Source: Caballeronia sordidicola (lineage in GTDB: Bacteria > Pseudomonadota > Gammaproteobacteria > Burkholderiales > Burkholderiaceae). Taken from it: a stretch of 64,000 nt of DNA. The stretch spans positions 1 through 64,000 of the forward strand of contig NZ_JNFG01000001.1 of NCBI RefSeq assembly GCF_000729995.1, in the 5' to 3' direction. Positions 35,478-45,600 of the stretch are shown piece by piece (within the stretch, counting starts at the first letter, position 1; every line of letters starts with the position of its first letter). Position numbers and translations under genes: made by a program. A model generated the notes under the pieces. The model was given only the letters and a program-made list of their open reading frames with translations. It searched no databases and had not been told where the DNA came from.

Positions 35478-35508
35478 TTGACCTTGAAGTGACTTCAGGG
35501 CTTCTACT
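35478..35508 (+). promoter_or_regulatory. MerR-type cadA promoter with CadR dyad
   Basis: TTGACC (35478-35483) and TCTACT (35503-35508) are separated by 19 bp, the over-long spacer activated by MerR proteins. The interrupted dyad ACCTTGAAG-TGA-CTTCAGGG (35481-35500) fills the spacer and resembles known CadR/PbrR boxes. Confidence 0.82.
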
Positions 35509-35536
35509 AGACCATAGATCCCCTCAGGAAGCCATG

Positions 35537-37789
35537 ATGTCCCTACCCAACGAAGCGAACAACACGGTCGATGAAACCCCGGCCAGCGCGCCGTGCTGCC
35601 ATGGCCATGGCCATCCTTCGGACCACGCGCATCCACATTCCCACGCCGAGGCTAAAGCCACTGCTCCCGCTCCTCAAAAGCCTTTGGACGGCGCCGAACG
35701 CACCGTGTATCTCATCGCGCAAATGGATTGCCCGACGGAAGAAGCGTTGATCCGCAAGAAGCTTTCGTCCATGCCATCCGTGCAAACCGTGCAGTTCAAC
35801 CTGATGCAACGCTTGCTGACCGTGGACCACTCGCCGCTCGAGCGCGAGGCGATTGCGCAGGCCATTCGATCGCTCGGTTTCACCGCTGAATTGCCCGAAA
35901 CAGTCGCGCAAAGTGAAACCGCAGGCGTCGCCAGGAAAAGCGCTCACTGGCCGCTCGCACTGGCTTGCGCAGCGGCGGTTGCATCGGAGATAGCAAGCTT
36001 TGCGGCGTTCCCCGGCTGGATCGCGGCGTTACTTGCGGTGCTCGCCGTCATTGCCGGCGGCCTTGGAACCTATAAAAAGGGCTGGGTCGCGATCCGCAAC
36101 GGCAATCTCAACATCAACGCGCTCATGAGTATCGCCGTCACGGGTGCATTGGTGCTCGGCCAGTGGCCCGAGGCAGCCATGGTCATGGTCCTCTTCAGCG
36201 TGGCTGAGCTGATCGAAGCGAAGTCGCTCGACCGCGCGCGCAACGCCGTTCAAAAGCTGATGCAGCTCGCGCCCGAGCGCGCGACCGTCAAGAAATCCAA
36301 CGGCACGTGGCATGACGTGGACGCGAAATCGGTATCGATAAACTCAATCGTGCGCCTCAAACCCGGCGAACGGATCGGACTCGACGGCAAAGTGAACGCT
36401 GGGCGCACCACGGTGAACCAGGCGCCCATCACGGGCGAAAGCCTGCCGGTCGACAAGGCACCGGGCGACGCCGTGTTCGCGGGCACCATCAACGGATCCG
36501 GTTCTATCGAATATCGCGTGACGGCAATCGCCAGCGATACAACGCTCGCCCGCATCATTCACGCGGTGTCGGAGGCGCAAGGTTCCAAGGCGCCGACGCA
36601 ACGCTTCGTCGACCAGTTCGCGCGTATTTATACGCCGGTTGTATTTGCGCTCGCGGTGGCTGTCGCGGTCCTGCCGCCGCTCCTGGCTGGCGGCGTCTGG
36701 CACGACTGGATCTACAAGGCGCTGGTGCTGCTGGTGATTGCCTGCCCGTGCGCGCTGGTGATCTCGACGCCCGTGACTATCGTCAGCGGTCTCACCGCGG
36801 CGGCGCGAAAAGGCATTCTGATCAAAGGTGGTTCTTACCTCGAACTGGGTCGCAAGCTGAGGTGGCTCGCGCTCGACAAGACCGGCACGATCACACACGG
36901 AACGCCGGCTCAAACCCACGTGGAAGCCGTGGCCGATATCGACATTGACCGATGCCGGCAGCTTGCAGCCAGCCTCGCCGGCCGTTCGGATCATCCAGTT
37001 TCCCAAGCGCTGGCACGTGCCGCCAACGCGGACAACATCGCGCATTTACCCGTCGATGAATTCGAGGCATTGCCCGGACGCGGCGTGCAGGGAACAATCG
37101 GCGGGAAACCCTACTCGCTTGGCAATCATCGTCTGGTTGAAGAGCTCGGGCGTTGTTCCGCAACCCTTGAAGCCCGGCTCGACACCCTGGAACGCGAGGG
37201 TAAAACCGTCGTCCTGTTGATCGGCGAAGCAGGCGTACTGGCGTTGTTCGCCGTCGCGGACACGGTCAAGGAAACGAGCCGCGCCGCGATCGCCAACCTG
37301 CATGCGCTCGGCGTTCGCACCGTGATGCTGAGCGGCGACAATTCGCATACGGCGGCCGCCATAGCGGCAGCCGTGGGTATCGATGAAGCCCGTGGCGATC
37401 AGCTGCCCGAGGACAAGCTCACTGCTGTAGCAGAACTAGCGGCGGACGGCGCGGTAGTAGGCATGGTCGGCGATGGGATCAACGACGCCCCGGCCCTCGC
37501 CCGTGCCAACATCGGCTTTGCGATGGGTGCAATGGGCGCGGATACCGCCATTGAAACCGCTGACGTCGCGTTGATGGACGACGACCTTCGCAAGATCCCG
37601 GCTTTCATCCGGCTCTCGAAGGCGACGCATGCGGTTTTGATACAAAACATCGTGTTGGCGCTAGGGATCAAGGCGATATTTTTTGTGCTCGCGCTGACGG
37701 GTGCGGGGACCTTGTGGATGGCCGTTCTCGCCGACGTAGGGGCAAGCTTGCTGGTCGTTGCCAACGGACTTCGCCTGTTACGCCGATAA
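35537..37789 (+). CDS. cadA: Heavy-metal-translocating P1B-type ATPase (Cd/Zn/Pb exporter)
   Basis: AGGAAG precedes two adjacent ATGs; the second at 35537 has the better five-base spacing. The 750-residue product has a His-rich N-terminus (CCHGHGHPSDHAHPHSHAE) and a metal-binding domain with MDCPTEE instead of the usual CxxC. The membrane metal site is ACPCALVIST, the phosphorylated Asp is in LALDKTGTITHG, and TGES, SDHPVSQAL and VGDGINDAPALARA are present. The CPC motif and divergent cadR point to Cd, Zn or Pb export from the cytoplasm. Confidence 0.93.
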   Translation: MSLPNEANNTVDETPASAPCCHGHGHPSDHAHPHSHAEAKATAPAPQKPLDGAERTVYLIAQMDCPTEEALIRKKLSSMPSVQTVQFNLMQRLLTVDHSPLEREAIAQAIRSLGFTAELPETVAQSETAGVARKSAHWPLALACAAAVASEIASFAAFPGWIAALLAVLAVIAGGLGTYKKGWVAIRNGNLNINALMSIAVTGALVLGQWPEAAMVMVLFSVAELIEAKSLDRARNAVQKLMQLAPERATVKKSNGTWHDVDAKSVSINSIVRLKPGERIGLDGKVNAGRTTVNQAPITGESLPVDKAPGDAVFAGTINGSGSIEYRVTAIASDTTLARIIHAVSEAQGSKAPTQRFVDQFARIYTPVVFALAVAVAVLPPLLAGGVWHDWIYKALVLLVIACPCALVISTPVTIVSGLTAAARKGILIKGGSYLELGRKLRWLALDKTGTITHGTPAQTHVEAVADIDIDRCRQLAASLAGRSDHPVSQALARAANADNIAHLPVDEFEALPGRGVQGTIGGKPYSLGNHRLVEELGRCSATLEARLDTLEREGKTVVLLIGEAGVLALFAVADTVKETSRAAIANLHALGVRTVMLSGDNSHTAAAIAAAVGIDEARGDQLPEDKLTAVAELAADGAVVGMVGDGINDAPALARANIGFAMGAMGADTAIETADVALMDDDLRKIPAFIRLSKATHAVLIQNIVLALGIKAIFFVLALTGAGTLWMAVLADVGASLLVVANGLRLLRR

Positions 37790-37910
37790 CCCACGGGCGC
37801 CCCAGGCAAATCTGTATGCATGCGTCCATCGGAGCACTGCCCCCGGCCCCCGCGGGTGATATCCTTGCCCCGCGCCATTGGCCTCGACCCGCTCCGACAT
37901 TCAAGCTCAC

Positions 37911-39647
37911 GTGCTTTCATTCCTCCTCAAGCTACGCACCCGGGCACAGATCCGGTTCCGCTTCTCCGAATCCAGCTCCATGCTCGTGTGGGCCGTGATT
38001 GTCGGCGTCGCCGGCGCATTTGCGACGGCGGCGTTTCGCATTGGTATCGACGAAATGCAGCGGCTTTTTGGCGGGGACCACGGCAACTTTGTCGAAATGG
38101 CCAAGAGCCTGCCGTGGCCCGTGCGGGTGGCGCTGCCAACAGCAGGCGGATTGGTCGCGGGCCTCTGCTTGCTAGTCGCCCGGCGTCGTTCCACGGGTCA
38201 GGCGAATGCCGACTACATGGAAGCAGTGACCATAGGCGACGGCGTCGTGCCGGTCTGGCAAAGTCTGTGGCGCAGCATTTCGTCGCTGTTCACCATCGCC
38301 AGCGGCGGCTCCATCGGGCGCGAAGGTTCGATGGTGCAGCTCGCAGCCCTGTGCGCGTCGGCAATCGGCCGTTGGGTTCACTTCAGTCCACCGCGGCTGC
38401 GCCTGCTCGTCGCCTGCGGTGCGGCGGCCGGGATCACGTCGGCGTACAACGCGCCTATCGCCGGCGCGTTCTTCGTGACCGAGCTCGTGCTCGGCTCCAT
38501 GGCCATGGAAAGCTTCGGGCCGATCGTGGTGTCGTCGGTGGTCGCAAACATCACCATGCGCGAGTTCGCCGGCTACCGGCCGCCTTACGAAATGCCGGTG
38601 TTTCCAACGGTCACCGGCGTCGAAGTGCTGCTGTTCGTCGTGCTTGGATTGCTCTGTGGCGTGCTGGCGCCGTATTTCCTGCGCCTGCTGGCTGCATCGA
38701 AACAACGCTTCGCCAAGCTGCCCATGCCGTTGCCAATCCGGCTCGGATTCGGCGGCCTGATTGTCGGCGTGATCTCGATCTGGTTCCCGGAGGTCTGGGG
38801 CAACGGCTATGAAGTCGTCAACTCAATCCTGCATCATTCCTGGACTTGGGAAGCGCTGGCCGCGGTGCTGTTCTTCAAGATCGTCGCGACTGCCGCGACC
38901 GCGGGTTCCGGTGCGGTCGGCGGGATCTTTACGCCGACTCTCTTCGTCGGCGCAGTGGTCGGCTGCCTGTTCGGGCTGGCGGCACACACGATCTGGCCGG
39001 ACTCCACGTCCGCGCCGTTTGCCTACGCGATGGTCGGCATGGGCGCGTTCCTCGCTGCAGCCACGCACGCGCCGTTGATGGCGATTCTGATGATCTTCGA
39101 AATGACGCTGAGCTATCAGGTCATGCTTCCGCTGATGCTGTCGTGCGTAGTGGCGTTTTTCATCGCGCGGGCATCGGCGCAGACGTCAATGTACGAGGTC
39201 ACGCTGCGGCGCAACCGCGACGAAAAAGAGCGCTCGCGGCTGGCCGCGACGCAGATGCGCGAGCTGGTGAAACCGGCCGACACGGTGGTCCCGTTGGATG
39301 CCGACGTGAAGGCCATGACGCGGGTGTTCCTCGAATATCCGGTGAAGTACCTTTACGTCGTTGATGCGGACGGCCAGTTTCGTGGCGTGGTGGCGCTCAA
39401 GGACATCACGTCCGATCTGCTCGACGAGCGCGACACCGCCGTCAAAACCGCCGCAGATTATCTGCAACCTCATTTCGATGTGCTCACACCGAACATGTCG
39501 CTGGGTGAAGCGTTGCAGCATTTCCTGGCGTTCCAGGGCGAGCGTTTGCCGGTCATCGATTGCCCGACGCGGCCAGTGCTGCTCGGCGTTGTCTACAAAA
39601 CATCGCTTCTCGATGCTTACTTCCGCTTAAACCCGGCATCGCGCTGA
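37911..39647 (+). CDS. ClC family voltage-gated chloride channel with CBS domains
   Basis: I place the start at the GTG at 37911 (MLSFLLKLRTRAQ...), because the protein then begins at the conserved cytoplasmic helix; a TTG at 37878 is the alternative. The product is 578 residues. Selectivity-filter elements are present: GGSIGREGSMVQLAAL, then AYNAPIAGAFFVTELV and GSGAVGGIFTPTLFVGA. The second gating Glu of exchangers is not evident. The C-terminal 120 residues form a CBS pair. It follows cadA by 121 bp and may be independently expressed. Confidence 0.88.
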   Translation: MLSFLLKLRTRAQIRFRFSESSSMLVWAVIVGVAGAFATAAFRIGIDEMQRLFGGDHGNFVEMAKSLPWPVRVALPTAGGLVAGLCLLVARRRSTGQANADYMEAVTIGDGVVPVWQSLWRSISSLFTIASGGSIGREGSMVQLAALCASAIGRWVHFSPPRLRLLVACGAAAGITSAYNAPIAGAFFVTELVLGSMAMESFGPIVVSSVVANITMREFAGYRPPYEMPVFPTVTGVEVLLFVVLGLLCGVLAPYFLRLLAASKQRFAKLPMPLPIRLGFGGLIVGVISIWFPEVWGNGYEVVNSILHHSWTWEALAAVLFFKIVATAATAGSGAVGGIFTPTLFVGAVVGCLFGLAAHTIWPDSTSAPFAYAMVGMGAFLAAATHAPLMAILMIFEMTLSYQVMLPLMLSCVVAFFIARASAQTSMYEVTLRRNRDEKERSRLAATQMRELVKPADTVVPLDADVKAMTRVFLEYPVKYLYVVDADGQFRGVVALKDITSDLLDERDTAVKTAADYLQPHFDVLTPNMSLGEALQHFLAFQGERLPVIDCPTRPVLLGVVYKTSLLDAYFRLNPASR

Positions 39648-39929
39648 AATTGCTCGAAGCGTGCAAATTTGCGGCAGTGAAAGAGCACCCTCTGAAGCAC
39701 TCGCTTACGACCCTATCCTAGATTTCGCTCGAAGAACGGGCGTCAACGCCGTTTGATACAAGGCTCGGCGGGCGAGCACTTTTCATCAGATGAAGCGCTG
39801 AAAAACAGCACTGCTCGATTGGCATAGCGTTTGCTCGAATCCTCGCTAATATTCTCCGTAAGGCCTCGTGTTTGCTGCTTGTGTACCGCTTGCGTGAGCT
39901 TGTGTGCAAAGTATCTGGAGGGTTGAGCG

Positions 39930-40205
39930 ATGAAAACCTCAACGGCTTTATTGATGGTTCTGGTATCCGTGTCGTGTTATGCCGCGCCAATCCACACGGA
40001 CGATGCGGCAATTTACGCTGCTCGCCAGGCTGAGGGGATGCGCGCGGCGCTTGCCATTCGCGCCAATGCCCCGCCGGTCTCGCCGCCTGCGCCGGAGGTG
40101 CGTGCACAGGAACTCGATCACGCGCACTGGTCTCATGTGGAATTACCGAAGTCGCGTTCGCCCAGCCACGGCGTGGCGAGTCAGGTAATAGCAGTGCAGA
40201 CGTGA
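39930..40205 (+). CDS. Small secreted hypothetical protein, 91 aa
   Basis: GGAGG lies six bases or so before the ATG at 39930. Residues 1-19 are a signal peptide (MKTSTALLMVLVSVSCYAAP). The mature part is short, Ala/Pro/Ser rich and has no recognisable domain. It is likely a periplasmic or secreted protein, function unknown. The 282 bp upstream contain no other gene and should hold its promoter. Confidence 0.6.
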   Translation: MKTSTALLMVLVSVSCYAAPIHTDDAAIYAARQAEGMRAALAIRANAPPVSPPAPEVRAQELDHAHWSHVELPKSRSPSHGVASQVIAVQT

Positions 40206-40272
40206 GGTTGCGCCGTCAGCATGGCGCAACTAGGATTGGCCGGATGATCACCAAGAACAACCAAGGGCACCA

Positions 40273-40515
40273 ATGACCGATACGCACGCGAATGCCAACC
40301 TGAACGACGAGCCAATCGATGATGAAATCGCAGAGGTCTTGCGTGATCTGACGTTTCCGACCAACAAGGATGGCATTGTCGATGCGGCGCGCGCTGCAGG
40401 CGCGAGCAACGACGTGATTGCCGTGTTCGATGGCTTGCCTGAGCAGGACTATGCCAGCGCCGACGCCGTTGAACAGTTGCTAGGCAGTAACGGCGGATCG
40501 GGCCTCTCCATCTGA
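40273..40515 (+). CDS. DUF2795 domain protein, 80 aa
   Basis: The pattern L.DLTFPTNKDGIVDAARAAG, ASNDVIAVFDGLPEQDYASA, DAVEQLLG matches the small helical DUF2795 family, found in one or more copies in many bacteria with no established function. The protein is acidic and soluble. It lies 67 bp after the secreted 91-aa gene and may be co-transcribed with it. Confidence 0.72.
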   Translation: MTDTHANANLNDEPIDDEIAEVLRDLTFPTNKDGIVDAARAAGASNDVIAVFDGLPEQDYASADAVEQLLGSNGGSGLSI

Positions 40516-40540
40516 GGAGCGTCTCGTTCGAACGTCCCTC

Positions 40541-41161
40541 TCAGACAAGGTCGGATCCAAACACCACGCGGCTGAAAAACTTCGCTAGGACGGCTTCGGA
40601 CATTTCGCTGCCGCAAGCCTGCGGATCCGACGTATAAAAAAACTGCATTCCATCGATCAACGCCGTCAGCCCGAGCGCCAACTGCTCAGCCGGCATGGGC
40701 AACGGCGTGCCCGCTCTCTCCGAAAACGCGACAATATAAGCGGTCGTCGTCTGCAACAATTCCCGGATGAATGCGTTGAATTGCGCGCGGAATTTCGCAT
40801 CGCGGCTTGACTGCAATTTCGCTTCGACCCACAGCAAAAAACACTTGTTGTCGCGATAGCACTCGCTGTAATACTGCAACAGGCGGGCTTCCATGTCGGC
40901 CCGGCTCGCTTCGCCATCGAAGATGGAATGCAGCCGGCGCATGATCACATCGTGATCGCGCTTGAGCAGCTCCAGAAACAAAGCGGACTTGCTGCCGAAG
41001 TTCGAATAGAACGCACCGCGCGTATAACCCGCTGCCGCCGCAATGTCTTCCACGCTGGCGGCAACAAACCCCTTCTTCATAAACACAGTTTGTGCAGCGT
41101 CCAGCAAACGCTCACGCGTTTGATCACGGCTTTGCTCCCGGGTGAGGCGAATTCGTTTCAT
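40541..41161 (-). CDS. TetR family repressor of the adjacent RND efflux operon
   Basis: A 206-residue TetR protein with an N-terminal HTH at about residues 15-60 (VFMKKGFVAASVEDIAAAAG, YTRGAFYSNFGSKSALFLEL) and a helical ligand domain. It is divergent from a complete RND operon, the standard layout for local repressors such as AcrR or NalC-like proteins. A 15-bp imperfect inverted repeat in the gap is its likely operator. Confidence 0.88.
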   Translation of the reverse strand: MKRIRLTREQSRDQTRERLLDAAQTVFMKKGFVAASVEDIAAAAGYTRGAFYSNFGSKSALFLELLKRDHDVIMRRLHSIFDGEASRADMEARLLQYYSECYRDNKCFLLWVEAKLQSSRDAKFRAQFNAFIRELLQTTTAYIVAFSERAGTPLPMPAEQLALGLTALIDGMQFFYTSDPQACGSEMSEAVLAKFFSRVVFGSDLV

Positions 41162-41186
41162 CGGCTGAGTTTAGCATCTCAAAATT

Positions 41187-41234
41187 GAATTATGATACGA
41201 CTTTGATTTCAGATTCATAGTTGTATTAGAATTC
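41187..41234. promoter_or_regulatory. Imperfect inverted repeat in the tetR-RND gap
   Basis: GAATTATGATACGAC (41187-41201) and GTTGTATTAGAATTC (41220-41234) are complementary at 11 of 15 positions, 18 bp apart, in a markedly AT-rich stretch starting 26 bp from the repressor start. Position and form suit a TetR operator overlapping both promoters. Confidence 0.6.
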
Positions 41235-41340
41235 ATCGCGTATCTGGTGACAAGGTACTGGAAAGCTTGGTGGTCATGGCGTGCCGCCTGTTCGAGTATC
41301 GCGCCCCGAATAACGCCATATCTTGGAAATGCGCAGCGAC

Positions 41341-42639
41341 ATGCCTTGTCGACGCTGCGCGCCGGCCGTGCCCGCAAGCCGATTGCGCGCATGGAAAGCC
41401 TTTGCGTCGAGGTCATTCGTGATTCTGCAAGTCTGTCGCCGCACGTTGTCATTGTCATCGCTCGGATCGCGGTTATCGTCGTTCAGCTGGTCGTTCAAGT
41501 TGCGCGGGTCGGGACCTTTGCCTGCTCGTCGCACCCTTGCCTGGTCATTGGGTGTCGTGGCCGTCGTCGCGCTCAGCGCATGTGGCAAGAAGGAGGCGCC
41601 GGCCGTGGCGCTGCGTCCGGTGGTCGCCATGGCAGCCGTCGCCGACACGCACACGGTGCAGTCGTCACTGCCCGCGACTATCGAAGCACGGTACTCGACG
41701 CCGCTGTCGTTTCGCGTGGGCGGGAAGATCATCGAGCGCCGTGTGCGTCTGGGTGACAGCGTGAAAGCCGGCGAGATCGTGGCCAAACTCGATCCCGCCG
41801 ATAACGCCAAAAGCGCCGCGAGCACCGCCGCGCAACTGTCAGCCGCGCAGCATCAGCTCACTTATGCCGAGCAGCAACTCACCCGCGACCGTGCCCAGGC
41901 GCAGGAAAACCTGATCGCGCGCGCGCAGCTCGAACAAACCGAAAACGTCTATGCCGCAGCGCTCGCGCAGCGCAACCAGGCGCAGGCACAGGCCGCGTTG
42001 TCGGCCGATCAGTTGAAATACACCACGCTTGTCGCCGACCGCGGCGGTGTTATCACGGCTGAACAGGCTGACACGGGACAGAACGTATCGGCAGGACAAG
42101 CCGTCTATAACCTCGCGTGGAGCGGCGACATCGACGTGGTGGCGGACGTGCCGGAAACCACGCTCGGGTCTCTCGCCGTCGGCCAGAAAGCCAGCGTGAA
42201 GCTTGCGGCGCTGGGAGGCAAACAGTTTGCAGCCCGCGTGCGCGAAGTGTCGCCCGCCGCCGATCCGCAAAGCCGTACCTATCGCGTGAGGATGACGCTT
42301 GAAGCGCCCACGCCGGAAGTCCGGCTTGGCATGACCGCCGACGTGGCGTTCGCGCAGGTGCCTGCATCGGAGGCATCCGGGGCGTCGCGCGAAGCGTTCA
42401 CGCTGCCCTCCACTGCCCTTTTTCACGCGGGCAAGCTGCCCGCCGTGTGGATCGTGAAAGCGGACGGGTCGCTTGAGTTGCGCCGCGTGGACGTGTCGCG
42501 ATACGGCGAGCGCACGGTGACGGTTTCCAACGGCATCACGCCCGGGGATCGCGTGGTTTGGCAGGGGGTCCATACCGTCTCCGCCGGCGAGAAAGTTCGC
42601 GTGGTCGCGCCCTTGCATCCTGAAGATTTCGCGTCATGA
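41341..42639 (+). CDS. RND efflux periplasmic adaptor (membrane fusion) lipoprotein
   Basis: The adaptor has a lipobox (VVALSACGKKEAP), a barrel-sandwich hybrid half (YSTPLSFRVGGKIIERRVRL, GDSVKAGEIVAKLDP), an alpha-hairpin, then the second half (RGGVITAEQADTGQNVSAG) and a beta-barrel domain. This is the HlyD/AcrA fold, linking pump and outer-membrane channel. The first 70 residues from the ATG at 41341 are atypical, so the real start may be an internal TTG close to the lipoprotein signal. Its stop overlaps the pump gene by 4 bp. Confidence 0.83.
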   Translation: MPCRRCAPAVPASRLRAWKAFASRSFVILQVCRRTLSLSSLGSRLSSFSWSFKLRGSGPLPARRTLAWSLGVVAVVALSACGKKEAPAVALRPVVAMAAVADTHTVQSSLPATIEARYSTPLSFRVGGKIIERRVRLGDSVKAGEIVAKLDPADNAKSAASTAAQLSAAQHQLTYAEQQLTRDRAQAQENLIARAQLEQTENVYAAALAQRNQAQAQAALSADQLKYTTLVADRGGVITAEQADTGQNVSAGQAVYNLAWSGDIDVVADVPETTLGSLAVGQKASVKLAALGGKQFAARVREVSPAADPQSRTYRVRMTLEAPTPEVRLGMTADVAFAQVPASEASGASREAFTLPSTALFHAGKLPAVWIVKADGSLELRRVDVSRYGERTVTVSNGITPGDRVVWQGVHTVSAGEKVRVVAPLHPEDFAS

Positions 42640-45600
42640 GCGACAACGAACGGGATTCATCGGCAGCCGCTTCATCCAAAGCCGCTGCCAACGCTGCCGC
42701 CGCGGCGGCAGGCGATTATCGGCACGAAGAAGGCAGTTTCAATCTTTCAGCCTGGGCCTTGCGTCATCAGGCATTGGTCGTCTTCCTGATCGCGATGGCG
42801 ACCATTTTCGGCGTGCTTGCATACACCCGGCTCGCCCAATCCGAAGACCCGCCGTTCACGTTCCGCGTGATGGTCATCCAGACCTTCTGGCCAGGAGCGA
42901 CCGCACAGCAGATGCAGGAACAGGTCACCGACAAGATCGCGAAAAAACTGCAGGAAACGCCTGCCACGGACTTCCTGCGCAGCTACTCCCGCCCCGGTGA
43001 ATCGCTACTGTTCTTCACGATGAAGGACGGCGCGCCCGCGAAGGACGTGCCTGAAGAGTGGTATCAGGTGCGCAAGAAAGTCGGGGACATTGCCTACACG
43101 CTGCCAAGAGGCGTGCAAGGTCCCTACTTCAACGACGAGTTCGGCGACGTCTTCACGAACATCTACACGCTGGAAGGAGACGGTTTTTCGCCTGTCCAAC
43201 TCCACGACTACGCCGACTCGCTGCGCACGGTCCTGCTGCGCGTGCCCGGCGTGGCGAAGGTCAACTATTTCGGCGACCAGGACGAGCGCGTTTATATCGA
43301 AATAGCGAACACGCAACTCACGCGCCTCGGCATTTCGCCGCAGCAGATTGCGCAAGCGATCGATGGCCAGAATGCGGTTGCGCCCTCCGGCACGCTGAAT
43401 ACGCCCGACGACCGCGTGTTCGTGCGCCCGAGCGGCCAGATCAACGACATGGCCGCGCTCGCCAATACGCTGATCCGTGTCAACGGGCGCTCGTTCCGTC
43501 TCGGCGATATAGCAACCATCAAGCGCGGTTATCTCGATCCCCCGGCCGCGCAGATGCGCGCCGGCGAGAAGCCCGTGCTGGGTATCGGCATCACGATGCA
43601 GCCGGGTCAGGACGTCGTGCAGTTGGGCAAGGCGCTGGACGCCAAGGTGGCTGAGTTGCGTAAGCAACTGCCTGCCGGCCTCGTGCTCAACGAAGTGTCG
43701 AGCATGCCGCATGCGGTATCGAAGTCAGTCGATGACTTTCTTGAAGCGGTCGCTGAAGCCGTCATCATCGTGCTGATCGTGAGCCTCGTGTCGCTTGGCG
43801 TGCGCACAGGCATGGTGGTCGTGATCTCGATTCCGGTCGTGCTCGCGGTCACTGCCCTCTTCATGTATCTCTTCGATATCGGCCTGCACAAGGTCTCGCT
43901 CGGAACGCTGATCCTTGCGCTGGGCCTGCTGGTCGACGACGCGATCATCGCCGTCGAAATGATGGCGGTGAAACTCGAACAGGGCTGGATACGCTCGCGT
44001 GCTGCGGCATACGCCTACACCAGCACCGCGTTTCCGATGCTCACGGGCACGCTCGTGACGGTCGGTGGCTTCCTGCCGATTGCGCTGGCCAAATCCAGCA
44101 CCGGCGAATACACGCGCTCTATCTTCGAGGTGTCGGCCATTGCGTTGATCGCGTCGTGGTTCGCGGCGGTCGTGCTGATTCCGTTGCTCGGCTACAAGCT
44201 GCTGCCCGAACGCAAGCGCGAGGCGCATCATGCCCATGATCATGAACACGATATCTACGACACGAAGTTCTATACCCGGCTGCGCGGCTGGCTGACATGG
44301 TGTATCGAACGGCGTTTCGTGGTGCTGGGCATCACACTCGTGCTGTTCGTGATTGCGCTGGCAGGGTTCACGCTGGTGCCGCAACAATTCTTCCCGAGCT
44401 CGGACCGCTCGGAACTGCTCGTCGATGTCCGCCTGCAGGAAGGCGCCTCGTTCGAAGCCTCGCTGCGCGAGACTAAACGCCTTGAGAAGGTGCTGGAAGG
44501 ACGGCCTGAGGTCGACCACCTGGTGAGTTTCGTCGGCACCGGGGCGCCGCGGTTTTATTTGCCGCTCGACCAACAATTGCCGCAACCGAACTTCTCGCAA
44601 TTCGTGATCACGGCGAAGTCCGTGGAGGATCGCGAGAAGCTTGCACGCTGGCTGGAACCTGTATTGCGCGAGAAGTTCTCTGCCGTGCGCACGCGTTTAT
44701 CGCGACTCGAAAACGGTCCGCCAGTCGGTTATCCGGTGCAGTTCCGCGTGAGCGGCGACGATCTGCCGACGGTGCGTGGTATCGCCGAAAAGGTCTTTGC
44801 CGAAATGAGCGCGGACAACGGTACGGCTAATGTCCAGTACGACTGGGACGAACCGTCGGAGCGCTCGGTGCGCTTCGATATCGACCAGAAGAAGGCGCGT
44901 GAACTTGGGATCAGTTCGCAGGACGTATCGGATTTCCTGGCGATGCAGCTGACCGGCTATACCGTTACGCAGTATCGTGAACGCGACAAGCTGATCAGCG
45001 TCGACTTGCGGGCGCCGAAAAGCGAACGGGTCGATCCGGCGAAGCTCGCGACGCTGGCCATGCCTACGCCGAACGGCCCCGTGCCGCTCGGTACGATCGG
45101 GCATGTGGCGAACGATCTGGAATACGGCGTGATCTGGGAACGCGACCGTCAGCCGACCATCACCGTGCAGTCGGATGTGAAGGCTGGCGCGCAAGGTATC
45201 GACGTGACGCATGCGATTGAAAAGAAACTCGCCACGTTGCGCGCGGGCTTGCCGGTGGGGTATCGGATAGAAGTGGGCGGACCGGTTGAGGAAAGCGAGA
45301 AAGGCCAGTCGTCCATCAACGCGCAAATGCCGATCATGGCCATTGTCGTGCTGACGCTCCTGATGATCCAGTTGCAGAGCTTCGCACGCGTGATGATGGT
45401 GGTGCTGACCGCGCCGCTCGGGCTGATCGGTGTGGTGATCGCACTGCTGCTGTTCAACAAGCCGTTCGGGTTTGTCGCCATGCTCGGCGTGATCGCCATG
45501 TTCGGGATCATCATGCGCAATTCGGTGATTCTCGTCGATCAGATCGAGCAGGACATTGCCGCGGGGCATCCTCGCTTTGACGCCATTGTCGGCGCGACCG

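Noticed and set aside
35537..35700. CopA or mercury transporter assignment for the P-type ATPase
   Set aside because: The metal domain is MDCPTEE rather than GMTCxxC, and the divergent regulator is CadR-like, which fits Cd/Zn/Pb better.
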